DNA of 64,000 bases from an uncultured Faecalibacterium sp. Lineage in GTDB: Bacteria; Bacillota; Clostridia; Oscillospirales; Ruminococcaceae. The stretch covers positions 62,001 to 126,000 of the forward strand of contig CALESJ010000027.1 in assembly GCA_937907025.1 (NCBI GenBank). The letters run 5' to 3'. The notes beneath the pieces were generated by a model. The model was not told where the DNA came from. It ran no database searches and saw nothing but the letters and a program-made list of their open reading frames with translations. Position 1 is the first letter of the stretch. Every line of letters begins with the position of its first letter. Positions 47,800 through 56,600 of the stretch are shown in pieces. The translations under genes were made by a program, and so were the position numbers.

Positions 47800-50055
47800 T
47801 TACAGAGTCATCTGCTCCATGCTGTCCGCTTCCTTGAGAATGGCACCGGCGGCTGGCAGAGTACGCACACGGTAGCGGTGCGGGTCGGCCAGTTCCAGTC
47901 CGGCTGCCGGGCAGACCCGCTGGATGCTGGAATTTTTCTTCAGGTTGACCACATTGACACCGGCGGTATCGCGGGTGGTCTTTTCGGGAATAAGGGCGCT
48001 GCCGGCCAGCAACAGACGGGTGGTGGCCGGGCCTGCATTGACGAAAATGGCCAGTTCCTGCTCCTCGGTCAGGTGCAGAATGGCTGCCAGTTCCGCTTTG
48101 TCACTGTACGCCTTGAGCAGCTTGCGGCGGTTCTGCTTGGTCTGGTAGCTGGTCAAGGGCACCTTGGCGCATTTGCCGTTCTGGAAGAAGAAGAACATAT
48201 GGCCGCTGTAATCGGACGTCACCGCCATGAAGATGGGCACTTCCCCGTCGTCCATGCCCAGGGTGGAGGCAACATAGTCCCCCAGCACGCTGGCCTTGGA
48301 ATCGGCGAAGTCCGCCGCGCGGGTCTTGTAGACCTGGGCGTGGTTGGTGAAGAACAGCAGCTCCACACTGTTGGTGGACTCACAGGTAAAGGCAACTTCG
48401 TCGCCGTCCTTAAGCTTCTGCTCCCCGGACATGCGCAGACTCTGGGGCGTGATCTTCTTGAAGTAGCCTTCCCGGGTGAAGAACAGATGCACCGGATAGT
48501 CCGGAATCTCCTCCTGCTCTTCCTCGGCGGATTCTTCGGGCAGATCATACAGAATCTCACAGCGGCGGGGTTTTCCGTACTTCTGCGCCACTTCGGACAG
48601 TTCTTTCATGATGATCTTATTGATACGGGCGGGACGCTTGAGGATATCCTCCAGGTCGGCGATCTCCTTTTCCAGCTCCTCGATCTCCTCGGTGCGTTTG
48701 AGGATGTATTCCCGGTTCAGGTGGCGCAGCTTGATCTCGGCCACATACTCCGCCTGGACCTCGTCGATACCGAAGCCGATCATCAGGTTGGGGACGACCT
48801 CGCTCTCCTCGGCAGTTTCCCGCACGATACGGATGGCCTTGTCGATGTCCAGCAGGATGGCTTCCAGGCCGCGCAGCAGGTGCAGGCGCTTCTGCTTGCC
48901 CTGCAAATCGTGGTAGGTACGGCGGCGCACACACTCGGCGCGGAAAGCCGCCCACTCCAGCAGGATGCCCCGCACCCCCAGCACCCGGGGCTGCCCACCA
49001 ATGAGCAAGTTGAAGTTGCAGGCGAAGGAATCCTCCAGCGGGGTGGCCTTGAACAGCCGGGTCATGAGTTTGTCCGGGTCCTGGCCGCGCTTGAGGTCGA
49101 TGGTCAGCTTGAGGCCGTTCAAGTCGGTTTCATCGCGCATATCACTGATTTCCCGGATCTTGCCCGCTTTGACCAGCTCGGTGATCTTGTCCATGATGGC
49201 TTCCACCGTGGTAGTGGGCGGGATGCGGGTAATATCGATGCAGTTGTTTTCCTTATCGTAGGACCAGACCGCCCGCACCCGGATACTGCCGCGGCCATTT
49301 TCCAGTACGTTGCGCATTTCGGCAGCATCGTACAGGATACTGCCGCCGCCCACGAAATCCGGGGCCGGCAGCAGCTGCATCAGGTCGGCGTTTTCGTCCT
49401 TCATCAGGGCGATGGTGGCGTTGCACAACTCGGTCAGGTTGAAGGAGCAGATGTTGGACGCCATGCCGACGGCGATGCCCAGCGTGTTGTTGGCCAGAAT
49501 GGTGGGGAAAGTCACCGGCAGCAGGGTGGGTTCGGTGGTGGTGCCGTCATAGTTGGGCACAAAATCCACGGTATCCTTGTCGATGTCCCGGAAGAGCTCC
49601 TCACACACCGGTTCCAGCTTGGCCTCGGTGTAACGGGCGGCGGCGTAGGCCATATCCCGGCTGTACGCCTTGCCGAAGTTACCCTTGGAGTCCACGAAGG
49701 GCACCAGCAGGCTTTCATTGGAGCGGCCCATGCGCACCATGGTATCGTAGATAGCAGCGTCACCATGGGGGTTCAGGTGCATGGTGCTGCCCACGATGTT
49801 GGCGCTCTTGGTGCGGGCACCTTTGAGCAGGCCCATGCCGTACATGGTGTACAGCAGCTTGCGGTGGGCGGGCTTGAAGCCGTCGATCTCCGGCAGAGCG
49901 CGGGAAACGATGACGCTCATCGCATAAGGCATATAGTTGGTTTCCAGCGTCTGGGTGATCGGGCTTTCGATCACCTCGCCCGCCGAGAGAATCTCGACGT
50001 TGTCCCCCAGCTGCGGGCGGGCAGGCGCCTGTTTCTTTTCACGTTTCTTTGCCAT
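47800..50055 (-). CDS. parC: Type IIA topoisomerase subunit A (ParC-like)
   Basis: 751 aa. DNA-cleaving subunit: KPAHRKLLYTMYGMG, NPHGDAAIYDTMVRM, and the catalytic Tyr in YAAARYTEAKLEPV. A long coiled-coil (about 435-480) and the C-terminal beta-pinwheel follow. The GyrA-box (QRRGGKG) is absent, which favours topoisomerase IV over gyrase. The Ser that helps bind quinolones in HPHGDSAVYD is Ala here. A Lys-rich N-terminus (AKKREKKQ) is unusual but minor. The partner subunit B gene is immediately upstream (14 bp). Confidence 0.93.
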   Translation of the reverse strand: MAKKREKKQAPARPQLGDNVEILSAGEVIESPITQTLETNYMPYAMSVIVSRALPEIDGFKPAHRKLLYTMYGMGLLKGARTKSANIVGSTMHLNPHGDAAIYDTMVRMGRSNESLLVPFVDSKGNFGKAYSRDMAYAAARYTEAKLEPVCEELFRDIDKDTVDFVPNYDGTTTEPTLLPVTFPTILANNTLGIAVGMASNICSFNLTELCNATIALMKDENADLMQLLPAPDFVGGGSILYDAAEMRNVLENGRGSIRVRAVWSYDKENNCIDITRIPPTTTVEAIMDKITELVKAGKIREISDMRDETDLNGLKLTIDLKRGQDPDKLMTRLFKATPLEDSFACNFNLLIGGQPRVLGVRGILLEWAAFRAECVRRRTYHDLQGKQKRLHLLRGLEAILLDIDKAIRIVRETAEESEVVPNLMIGFGIDEVQAEYVAEIKLRHLNREYILKRTEEIEELEKEIADLEDILKRPARINKIIMKELSEVAQKYGKPRRCEILYDLPEESAEEEQEEIPDYPVHLFFTREGYFKKITPQSLRMSGEQKLKDGDEVAFTCESTNSVELLFFTNHAQVYKTRAADFADSKASVLGDYVASTLGMDDGEVPIFMAVTSDYSGHMFFFFQNGKCAKVPLTSYQTKQNRRKLLKAYSDKAELAAILHLTEEQELAIFVNAGPATTRLLLAGSALIPEKTTRDTAGVNVVNLKKNSSIQRVCPAAGLELADPHRYRVRTLPAAGAILKEADSMEQMTL

Positions 50056-50069
50056 GGTTCCTCCCCTTG

Positions 50070-52046
50070 TCAGGACACATCCAGGTCATCCAGATATTCG
50101 GCGCCGTGTTCCGCAATATGCTCTTTACGGCCTGCCAGGTTATCCCCCAGCAGCAGGTCGAACACCTCGGAGGTCTGCTTGGCGTCGGTGGGCAGCACCT
50201 TGATCAGACGGCGGCTCTCCGGGCTCATGGTGGTCAGCCACATCATTTCAGGGTCGTTTTCACCCAAACCTTTGGAGCGCTGGATGGTGTACTTCTGGCC
50301 GTCGATACGGCGCAGGATATCTGCCTTTTCCGGCTCGGTATAGGCAAAGTAAGTCTTTGCCTTGGTGTTGATCTCATACAGAGGGCTTTCGGCGATATAC
50401 ACATACCCTTTGTTGATGAGGGTGGGCGTGAGGCGGTAGAGCATGGTCAGCACCAGGGTACGGATCTGGTAGCCGTCCACGTCGGCGTCGGTACAGATAA
50501 CGATCTTGTTGAAGCGCAGATTATCCAGATTGAAGGTGGCCAGGTCCTTGTTGTGGGACCCGCCCAGCTCGACGCCGCAGCCCATGACACGAATCAGGTC
50601 GGTGATGACCTCCGACTTGAAGATGCGGGCATAATCGGCTTTCAGGCAGTTCAGAATCTTGCCGCGGATGGGCATGATGGCCTGGAATTCGGAGTCGCGG
50701 CTCTGCTTGACCGCGCCCATAGCGGAATCGCCCTCCACGATATACAGTTCCCGGCGGGAGGCATCCTTGGTGCGGCAATCCACGAACTTCTGCACCCGGT
50801 TGGCGATGTCCATCTGCTGGGTGATGTTCTTTTTGATGGAGATACGGGCCTTTTCCGCGTGTTCCCGGCTTTGCTTGTTGATGAGCACCTGCTTGCAGGC
50901 CTTCTCGGCTTCGTCGGGGTTCTCAATGAAATAGACTTCCAGCTGATGTTTAAGGAAGTCGGTCATGGCCTGGGCCACAAACTTGTTGGTGATGGCCTTC
51001 TTGGTCTGGTTTTCGTAGCTGGTGCGGGTGGAGAAGCTGGAAGAAACCAGGATCAGGCAGTCCTGCACATCGGCAAAGGTGATGGCGCTTTCGTTCTTTT
51101 TGTACAAGCCCTTGTTCTTGAGCCAGGCGTTGATCTGGTTCACAAAGGCCAGGCGCACTGCACGGTCGGGGCTGCCGCCGTGTTCCAGCCAGCTGGAGTT
51201 GTGGTAGTATTCCAGCGCCTGGTTCTGGTTGGAGAAGCAGAAGGCCACGTTCATCTTGACCTGGTATTCGGGCTGGTCTTCCCGGTCACGGCCCACTGCG
51301 GAGCCGGAGCAGGCATGCACCGGGGTCAGGGAGTTATCCCCTGCCAGTTCGGCGGCATGGTCCACGATGCCGTTTTCATAATAGTAGGAGATTTTTTCTG
51401 CCCGCTCACCGGAACGGTCGTTGAACACCAGCGTCACACCGGCGTTGACCACTGCCTGCCGCTTGAGCATATCCCGGAAGGTTTCAGTAGGCACGGCAAT
51501 GTCGGTAAAAACATCGGTATCCGGCATCCAGCGGATGATGGAGCCGGTACGGCGGCCGCTGAAAGGCTCTTTCTTCAGGCCGCCCACATTCTCGCCTTTT
51601 TTGAAGTCCAGGTGATAATGGAAACCGTCACGGTAAATATCGGCGGTCATCCAGGCGCTGGCGTACTGGGTGGCGCACAGACCCAGACCGTTCAGGCCCA
51701 GGGAGAAATCATAGTTGCCGCCGCCTTCGCCGTACTTGCCGCCGGCATACAGTTCACAGAAAACCAGATCCCAGTTCCACCGCTGTTCGGCCTTATTGTA
51801 ATCCACGGGGATGCCGCGGCCGAAGTCTTCCACTTCCACGCTGTGGTCCGGGTAGAGGGTGACATTGATTTTATCGCCAAACCCATCGCGGGCTTCGTCG
51901 ATAGAGTTTGAAACGATTTCAAAGATAGAATGGGCACAGCCTTCCACACCGTCAGAGCCGAAAATAACGGCAGGACGTTTGCGGACACGGTCCGCGCCCT
52001 TCAGACTTTTGATGCTTTCGTTGCCGTAAACCTGTTTTTTTGCCAT
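50070..52046 (-). CDS. parE: Type IIA topoisomerase subunit B (ParE-like)
   Basis: 658-aa ATPase subunit. The GHKL site has FEIVSNSIDEARDG, the lid GLNGLGLCATQ, and the QTK-type loop appears as ENQTKKAITN. The TOPRIM domain has YIVEGDSAMG and the metal-binding ICTDADVDG. The C-terminal core signature is RSKGLGENDPEMMW. Length fits ParE/GyrB lacking the long gyrase insertion. It forms an operon with subunit A, the two starting MAKK alike. AGGGGGAAG precedes the ATG. Confidence 0.93.
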   Translation of the reverse strand: MAKKQVYGNESIKSLKGADRVRKRPAVIFGSDGVEGCAHSIFEIVSNSIDEARDGFGDKINVTLYPDHSVEVEDFGRGIPVDYNKAEQRWNWDLVFCELYAGGKYGEGGGNYDFSLGLNGLGLCATQYASAWMTADIYRDGFHYHLDFKKGENVGGLKKEPFSGRRTGSIIRWMPDTDVFTDIAVPTETFRDMLKRQAVVNAGVTLVFNDRSGERAEKISYYYENGIVDHAAELAGDNSLTPVHACSGSAVGRDREDQPEYQVKMNVAFCFSNQNQALEYYHNSSWLEHGGSPDRAVRLAFVNQINAWLKNKGLYKKNESAITFADVQDCLILVSSSFSTRTSYENQTKKAITNKFVAQAMTDFLKHQLEVYFIENPDEAEKACKQVLINKQSREHAEKARISIKKNITQQMDIANRVQKFVDCRTKDASRRELYIVEGDSAMGAVKQSRDSEFQAIMPIRGKILNCLKADYARIFKSEVITDLIRVMGCGVELGGSHNKDLATFNLDNLRFNKIVICTDADVDGYQIRTLVLTMLYRLTPTLINKGYVYIAESPLYEINTKAKTYFAYTEPEKADILRRIDGQKYTIQRSKGLGENDPEMMWLTTMSPESRRLIKVLPTDAKQTSEVFDLLLGDNLAGRKEHIAEHGAEYLDDLDVS

Positions 52047-52105
52047 GCGGCTTCCCCCTGAAATTGCGTTGTGACGAGTTCATGCGTATTTTGCGCGTAT
52101 TTATT

Positions 52106-52135
52106 ATTTAACCATGAAATGGAAGGGTTTGTCAA
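52106..52135 (-). promoter_or_regulatory. Proximal promoter of parE-parC
   Basis: -35 TTGACA (52130-52135), 18-bp spacer, -10 TTAAAT (52106-52111) on the minus strand. Confidence 0.6.
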
Positions 52136-52146
52136 ATGATGTTCTC

Positions 52147-52176
52147 ATTATATCACAACTCATGGTTGTATTGCAA
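52147..52176 (-). promoter_or_regulatory. Distal promoter of parE-parC
   Basis: -35 TTGCAA (52171-52176), 18-bp spacer, -10 TATAAT (52147-52152) on the minus strand, 41 bp upstream of the proximal promoter. Confidence 0.65.
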
Positions 52177-52180
52177 GGTA

Positions 52181-52213
52181 AAAGCAACCGCCGGAGCCAC
52201 TCGCCCCGGCGGT
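52181..52213 (-). terminator. Intrinsic terminator after the Glu-rich lipoprotein gene
   Basis: ACCGCCGG and CCGGCGGT form the stem, followed by TGCTTTTACC on the minus strand. Confidence 0.7.
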
Positions 52214-52243
52214 GTTTTGTGCTCAAATGGCATGCAGGCCAGG

Positions 52244-52657
52244 TCAGTTGCTGGTGCCTTTTACCTCTTCCTGCAGATAGGTATCCAGTTCATCGGCGGC
52301 TTTATTGAGCTCTGCCTGGACTTCGGAATTGCCTTCGGCGGCGCTGTCGGCCTCCGTCTGCTCGGACTGTTCCTGGGCAATGGAAGCCACCTCTTCCTGC
52401 TGTTCGGTCAGAGCCGGCTTGTCCTCTTCGGCAGCCTCGGCTTTATCCTCCTCCGCAGCAGGCTGGGATTCAGACGACGCCGCAGGTTCCTTGGCGGTAT
52501 CGCCGGAGGACGCTTCCGGGGTCTGGGTATCCGCAGAAGCGGCCGGGTCGGATGCGGGCTGGGAATCATCGGTCTTGGGGGCACAGCCGAACAGGGCCAG
52601 ACTCAGACCGGCAGCCAGCAAAATGGCGGCAAGACGGGACATGGTACGACGTTTCAT
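52244..52657 (-). CDS. Small acidic lipoprotein, low complexity
   Basis: 137 aa. A lipoprotein signal peptide (KRRTMSRLAAILLAAGL, lipobox LFGC with Cys near residue 25) is followed by a stretch of Ser, Ala, Glu, Asp, Gln and Pro. A possible amphipathic helix follows at the end (VQAELNKAADELDTYLQEE). No known domain. The ATG at 52657 follows AAAGGAG by 8 bases. Function unknown; such proteins are often surface-exposed spacers or solute-binding remnants. Confidence 0.75.
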   Translation of the reverse strand: MKRRTMSRLAAILLAAGLSLALFGCAPKTDDSQPASDPAASADTQTPEASSGDTAKEPAASSESQPAAEEDKAEAAEEDKPALTEQQEEVASIAQEQSEQTEADSAAEGNSEVQAELNKAADELDTYLQEEVKGTSN

Positions 52658-52792
52658 TTGTGTTCTCCTTTGGTAAGGCGTTACAGGTTGATTTGGTATC
52701 CTGAATACAAGAAAGCTTTCCTGTGTTAAGAATATCATATTTGCCTGCCTCCCCACAAGGCAGTTTTCCACGATACAACCGTAAAAGTTTGG

Positions 52793-53218
52793 TTACATCT
52801 CCCTGCTATACCGGATGTAATAATACACGCTGATGCCCAGCACCAGCAAATACGCCCCCACCAGAAGAAGGATCAGTGTCAGGTTCGCCTTCATAAGGGC
52901 AAAGGCCAACATCAACGCCCCAAAAACATACAGCATGGCGTCAAAGGCGCGGGCCTTGGCCCGGTTGGCCAGTGCCACATTGCGCTCATCCCGGGCTTCA
53001 ATTTCCAACTGCTTTTCCAGGGCCGGGTCCCCTTGCAAAGCCCGCTGCTTCAACAGTTCCCCGCTTCCCCAGCCAAAGGCCCCGGCCCCGATGCCCAGGC
53101 AGAGGTAGGGCAGCGGCCCGCCCCACGCTTCCGGCATTCCGCGCAGCATGGCGAACCCCACCGCTGCCAGAAGCAAACCGGCCATCACAAATACAATCTC
53201 TTTTGCCTTGGATTTCAT
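52793..53218 (-). CDS. Membrane protein paired with an HTH regulator
   Basis: 141 aa. Four hydrophobic segments: about 8-26, 35-52, 93-108 and 112-132. A charged central stretch (EKQLEIEARDERNVALANRAKARAF split across residues 70-93) separates the pairs. It resembles the DUF2178/DUF6442-type proteins that accompany small XRE regulators. Function unknown. The ATG at 53218 has AAAGGAGG 8 bases upstream, clearly better than two upstream in-frame ATGs. It follows the HTH gene by 22 bp. Confidence 0.78.
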   Translation of the reverse strand: MKSKAKEIVFVMAGLLLAAVGFAMLRGMPEAWGGPLPYLCLGIGAGAFGWGSGELLKQRALQGDPALEKQLEIEARDERNVALANRAKARAFDAMLYVFGALMLAFALMKANLTLILLLVGAYLLVLGISVYYYIRYSREM

Positions 53219-53240
53219 GGAAAATGCCTCCTTTGTCATA

Positions 53241-53453
53241 TCAATCCGGTTCTTCCTCATACAGAAAGATTTCTTCAATGGGCAGGCCGAAATAGCGTGA
53301 GATTTTGAACGCCAGCAGGATGGACGGGTTATAGCGTCCGTTTTCCAGCGAGCCGATGGTCTGACGGGAAACCTCCAGCGCCTCGGCCAGTTCCTCCTGC
53401 CGGATTCCCCTCTGTTTGCGCAGTTCTTCCAATCGGTTTTTCAGGGACGCCAC
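53241..53453 (-). CDS. XRE-family HTH regulator (small, YozG/immR type)
   Basis: About 67-70 aa, essentially one HTH domain: LRKQRGIRQEELAEALEVS then RQTIGSLENGRYNPS, with the C-terminal FGLPIEEIF typical of this subfamily. Start choice: the GTG at 53453 touches the strong AAGGAGG site with no spacing. A CTG at 53444 lies 8 bases after it and would give the family's usual MKNRLEELR opening, so CTG initiation is plausible. It is cotranscribed with the membrane protein and probably controls the promoter at 53492-53519. Confidence 0.85.
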   Translation of the reverse strand: MASLKNRLEELRKQRGIRQEELAEALEVSRQTIGSLENGRYNPSILLAFKISRYFGLPIEEIFLYEEEPD

Positions 53454-53461
53454 CTCCTTTT

Positions 53462-53532
53462 GGAAAGTTTGCTTTCCATTTCTGTAATTTCAGTATAGCA
53501 TACAGGAGCAAAATGTCAAGTAAGCTTTCCAT
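53462..53532 (-). promoter_or_regulatory. Promoter of the HTH/membrane pair flanked by two operator-like repeats
   Basis: -35 TTGACA (53514-53519), 16-bp spacer, -10 TATACT (53492-53497) on the minus strand. A perfect palindrome GGAAAG-N4-CTTTCC lies at 53462-53477, between -10 and start codon. A related copy (AATGGAAAGC, then ACTT) abuts the -35 at about 53518-53532. Confidence 0.75.
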
Positions 53533-53539
53533 TATTAGT

Positions 53540-53576
53540 AAAAAAACATCCTTTCCCCATGGCGGTGAAAGGACGT
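53540..53576 (-). terminator. Intrinsic terminator after polC
   Basis: CGTCCTTTC and GAAAGGATG form a stem (one G-T), followed on the minus strand by TTTTTTTAC. It ends the long pyrH-to-polC unit. Confidence 0.85.
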
Positions 53577-53601
53577 TTTGGTTAGCGGTAATAGGAACCT
53601 C

Positions 53602-56600
53602 TCAGCCCATCATGCTAAAGAAGTCCACCTGGCTGGTTTCGGGCAGGTTGCCCAGGGCCCCCACATCCCGCAGCTTATCCAGAATGGACTGGGCCACGCC
53701 AGAGGCCTGCTGCAGTTCCTCGATGGAGATGTACTCCTCCCCATGGATGGTGGCCTGTTCCAGCGCAATGGCGGCGCTTTCGCCCAGACCTTTCAGCGAA
53801 GTAAAGGGCAGGCGGACCTTGCCGTCCTCCACGATATACTTGCTGGCGTAGCTCTTGCCCAGTTCAATGGGCAGGAACTGGCAACCCCGCTGCAGCATCT
53901 CGTTGACCAGCTGCAAGCTGACCAGGGCGTCATCGTCTTTGGCGGTACGCTCATCCTTGGGGATGCGCTCGTTATCCCGCAGATGTTCCTTGGCCACACG
54001 CACACCGCCCACGGCAGCTTCATAGTCGATATCGGCGCCGCGGACGGTGAAGTACACCGCATAGAAAATAGCCGGATGGTAGACCTTGAACCACATCAGA
54101 CGGATAGCTGCCATCAGGTAAGCCACGGCGTGGGCTTTGGGGAACATATACTTGATCTTGCGGCAGGATTCAATGTACCAGTCGGGCACATCGTGTTCCC
54201 GCATAGCTTCCTCCCAGCCGGGCTTGAAGCCGCCCTTGGCCACCTTGCCCTTACGCACGGCCTCCATGATGTCAAAGGACATCTTGGGTTCCAGGCCCTT
54301 GCGAAGCAGATACAGCATGATACTGTCACGGCAGCCGATAACCTCGGCGATGGTGCAGGTCTTGGAGCGGATGAGCTCGTCGGCGTTGTTGGTCCAGACG
54401 TCGGTGCCGTGGGACAGCCCGGAAATCTGAATCAGTTCCGAGAAGTTCTTGGGCTGAGCATCCAACAGCATCTGGCGCACAAAGTTGGTACCCATTTCCG
54501 GGATGCCGAAGGTGCCGGTCTGGCTGCCGATCTGCTCTGGGGTAACGCCCAGAGCCTCGGTGGAAGTGAGCAGGCTGTACACCTTGGGGTCGTTCATGGG
54601 CACCGAGTTGATGGGAATGCCGGAATATTCCTCGAAATATTTGTAGAAGGTGGGCACATCGTGGCCCAGCTCGTCCAGCTTGAGCAGCGTGTCGTGCAGG
54701 TATTTGAATTCGAAGTGGGTGGTCAGCAGGCCGCCTTTCACGTCGTCTGCCGGGTGCTGGATGGCACAGAAATCGTAAATATCAAAGGTATCAGGCACAA
54801 CGACCATGCCGCCGGGGTGCTGACCAGTGGTGCGCTTGACGCCGGTACAGCCGATGCACAGGCGGTTTTCCTCCGCACGGTTGACGGTGCGGCCCCGCTC
54901 TTCCAGGTACTTTTTGACGTAGCCGTAGGCAGTCTTGTCCTGCAGACCGGAAACCGTACCTGCTTTGAACACGTTTTCCTTGCCGAAGAGTTCCTCGGTG
55001 TACCGGTGAACATTGGACTGGTACATACCGGAGAAGTTCAGGTCGATATCGGGTTCCTTGTCGCCGTAGAAGCCCAGGAAGGTTTCGAAGGGAATATCGT
55101 GGCCTTCCATAATCATGGAAGTACCGCAGACCGGGCACTTTTTGTCCGGCAGGTCAAAGCCATCCATGGTGTGGCCATCGTCGATCCATTCGCTGTGCTG
55201 ACATTCGGGGCACAGGTAATGGGGCGGCATGCTGTTGACTTCCGAAATGCCCGCGAAGTGGGCCACAGCGGAGGAGCCGACGGAGCCACGGCTGCCCACC
55301 TGATAGCCGCCCGCATTGGAGAAAGCCACCAGCTTGACGGCAATGACGTACAGAACCGCATAACCGTGGCCGCAGATGGAATCCAGCTCCTTTTTCAGGC
55401 GCTTTTGCAGAATATCAGGCAGCGGACTGCCGTAGTCTTTCCGGGCGTGTTCCCAGGTGCCGGTGCGCAGCTGCTCCTCGGCCCCCTTGATGGAAGGCGG
55501 ATACGTTCCCTTGGGAATTGCGCGCAGATTACCGTCGATGGTGGCAGCAATCTTGTTGGGGTTGGTAACCACCACCTCGTAGGCTTTATCCTTGCCAAGA
55601 TAGCTGAATTCCTCCAGCATGTCCTGGGTGGTACGGTAAAACAGTGGTGCCTGGTTATCCGCATCCTTGAAGCCGTTGCCTGCCTGCAGCACAGCACGGT
55701 AGATGGCGTCCTCCGGTTCCTGGAAATGAACGTCGCCCGTAGCCACCACCGGCTTGTGCAGTTCATCGGCCAATTCGATGACGGTACGGTTGAAGTTCTT
55801 GACCACCTCGATGGAATCCACCTGTCCGTTGCGGACCATGAACTCATTGTTGCCCAGCGGCTGGATCTCCAGCACGTCGTAATAGTCAGCAATACGCAGC
55901 AGGTCTTCATGGCTGCGGCCGGCCACAATGGCGCGGTACAGCTCCCCTGCTTCGCAGGCGGAAGACAGAATCAGGCCTTCGCGGTACTGGTTAAGCAGGC
56001 TGCGGGGCACACGGGGCTTTTTGAAGAAATACTTGGTGTGGGCAGCGCTGACAATGCGGTACAGGTTCTTCAGACCGGTCTGGTTCTGCACCCAGATAAT
56101 CAGGTGATAGTATTTCTTTTTGAGGACCTCTTTGTTGCCGCCCAGGCCGGTGTTGATGTCCTCGACATTATAGATTTCCTTCTCGTTCAGGTCCTCGAGC
56201 ATCTTCTCAAAGATGCGAGCCAGGGCCATGGCATCATCCACCGCACGGTGGTGGTTGAAAGGAGGAATCTCCAGGTGTTTGTTAATAGTATCCAGCTTAT
56301 AGTTGCGCAGGCCCGGGAACAGTGCCTGTGCCATGGGTACTGTATCGATATACGGGTTATTGAAGGTAATCCCCGCACGCTCGGCTGCCCGCTGCAGAAT
56401 CAGCATATCAAAGCTGCTGGCGTTGTGGGCTATGACGATATTGTCCCCGCAGAATTCCTTGAAGCGGCGGATAGCTTCATCCGGAGAGGGAGCATCCGCC
56501 ACCATGGCATCATTGATACCGGTCAGTTCCACCACGCGGGCCGGGATAGGACGCCCAGGATTGACAAAGGTACCGAAGCTCTTTTCCTCGTTGATCTTGC

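Noticed and set aside
47752..50343. Plus-strand frame of 863 codons
   Set aside because: Antisense to topoisomerase subunit A; no protein-like motifs.
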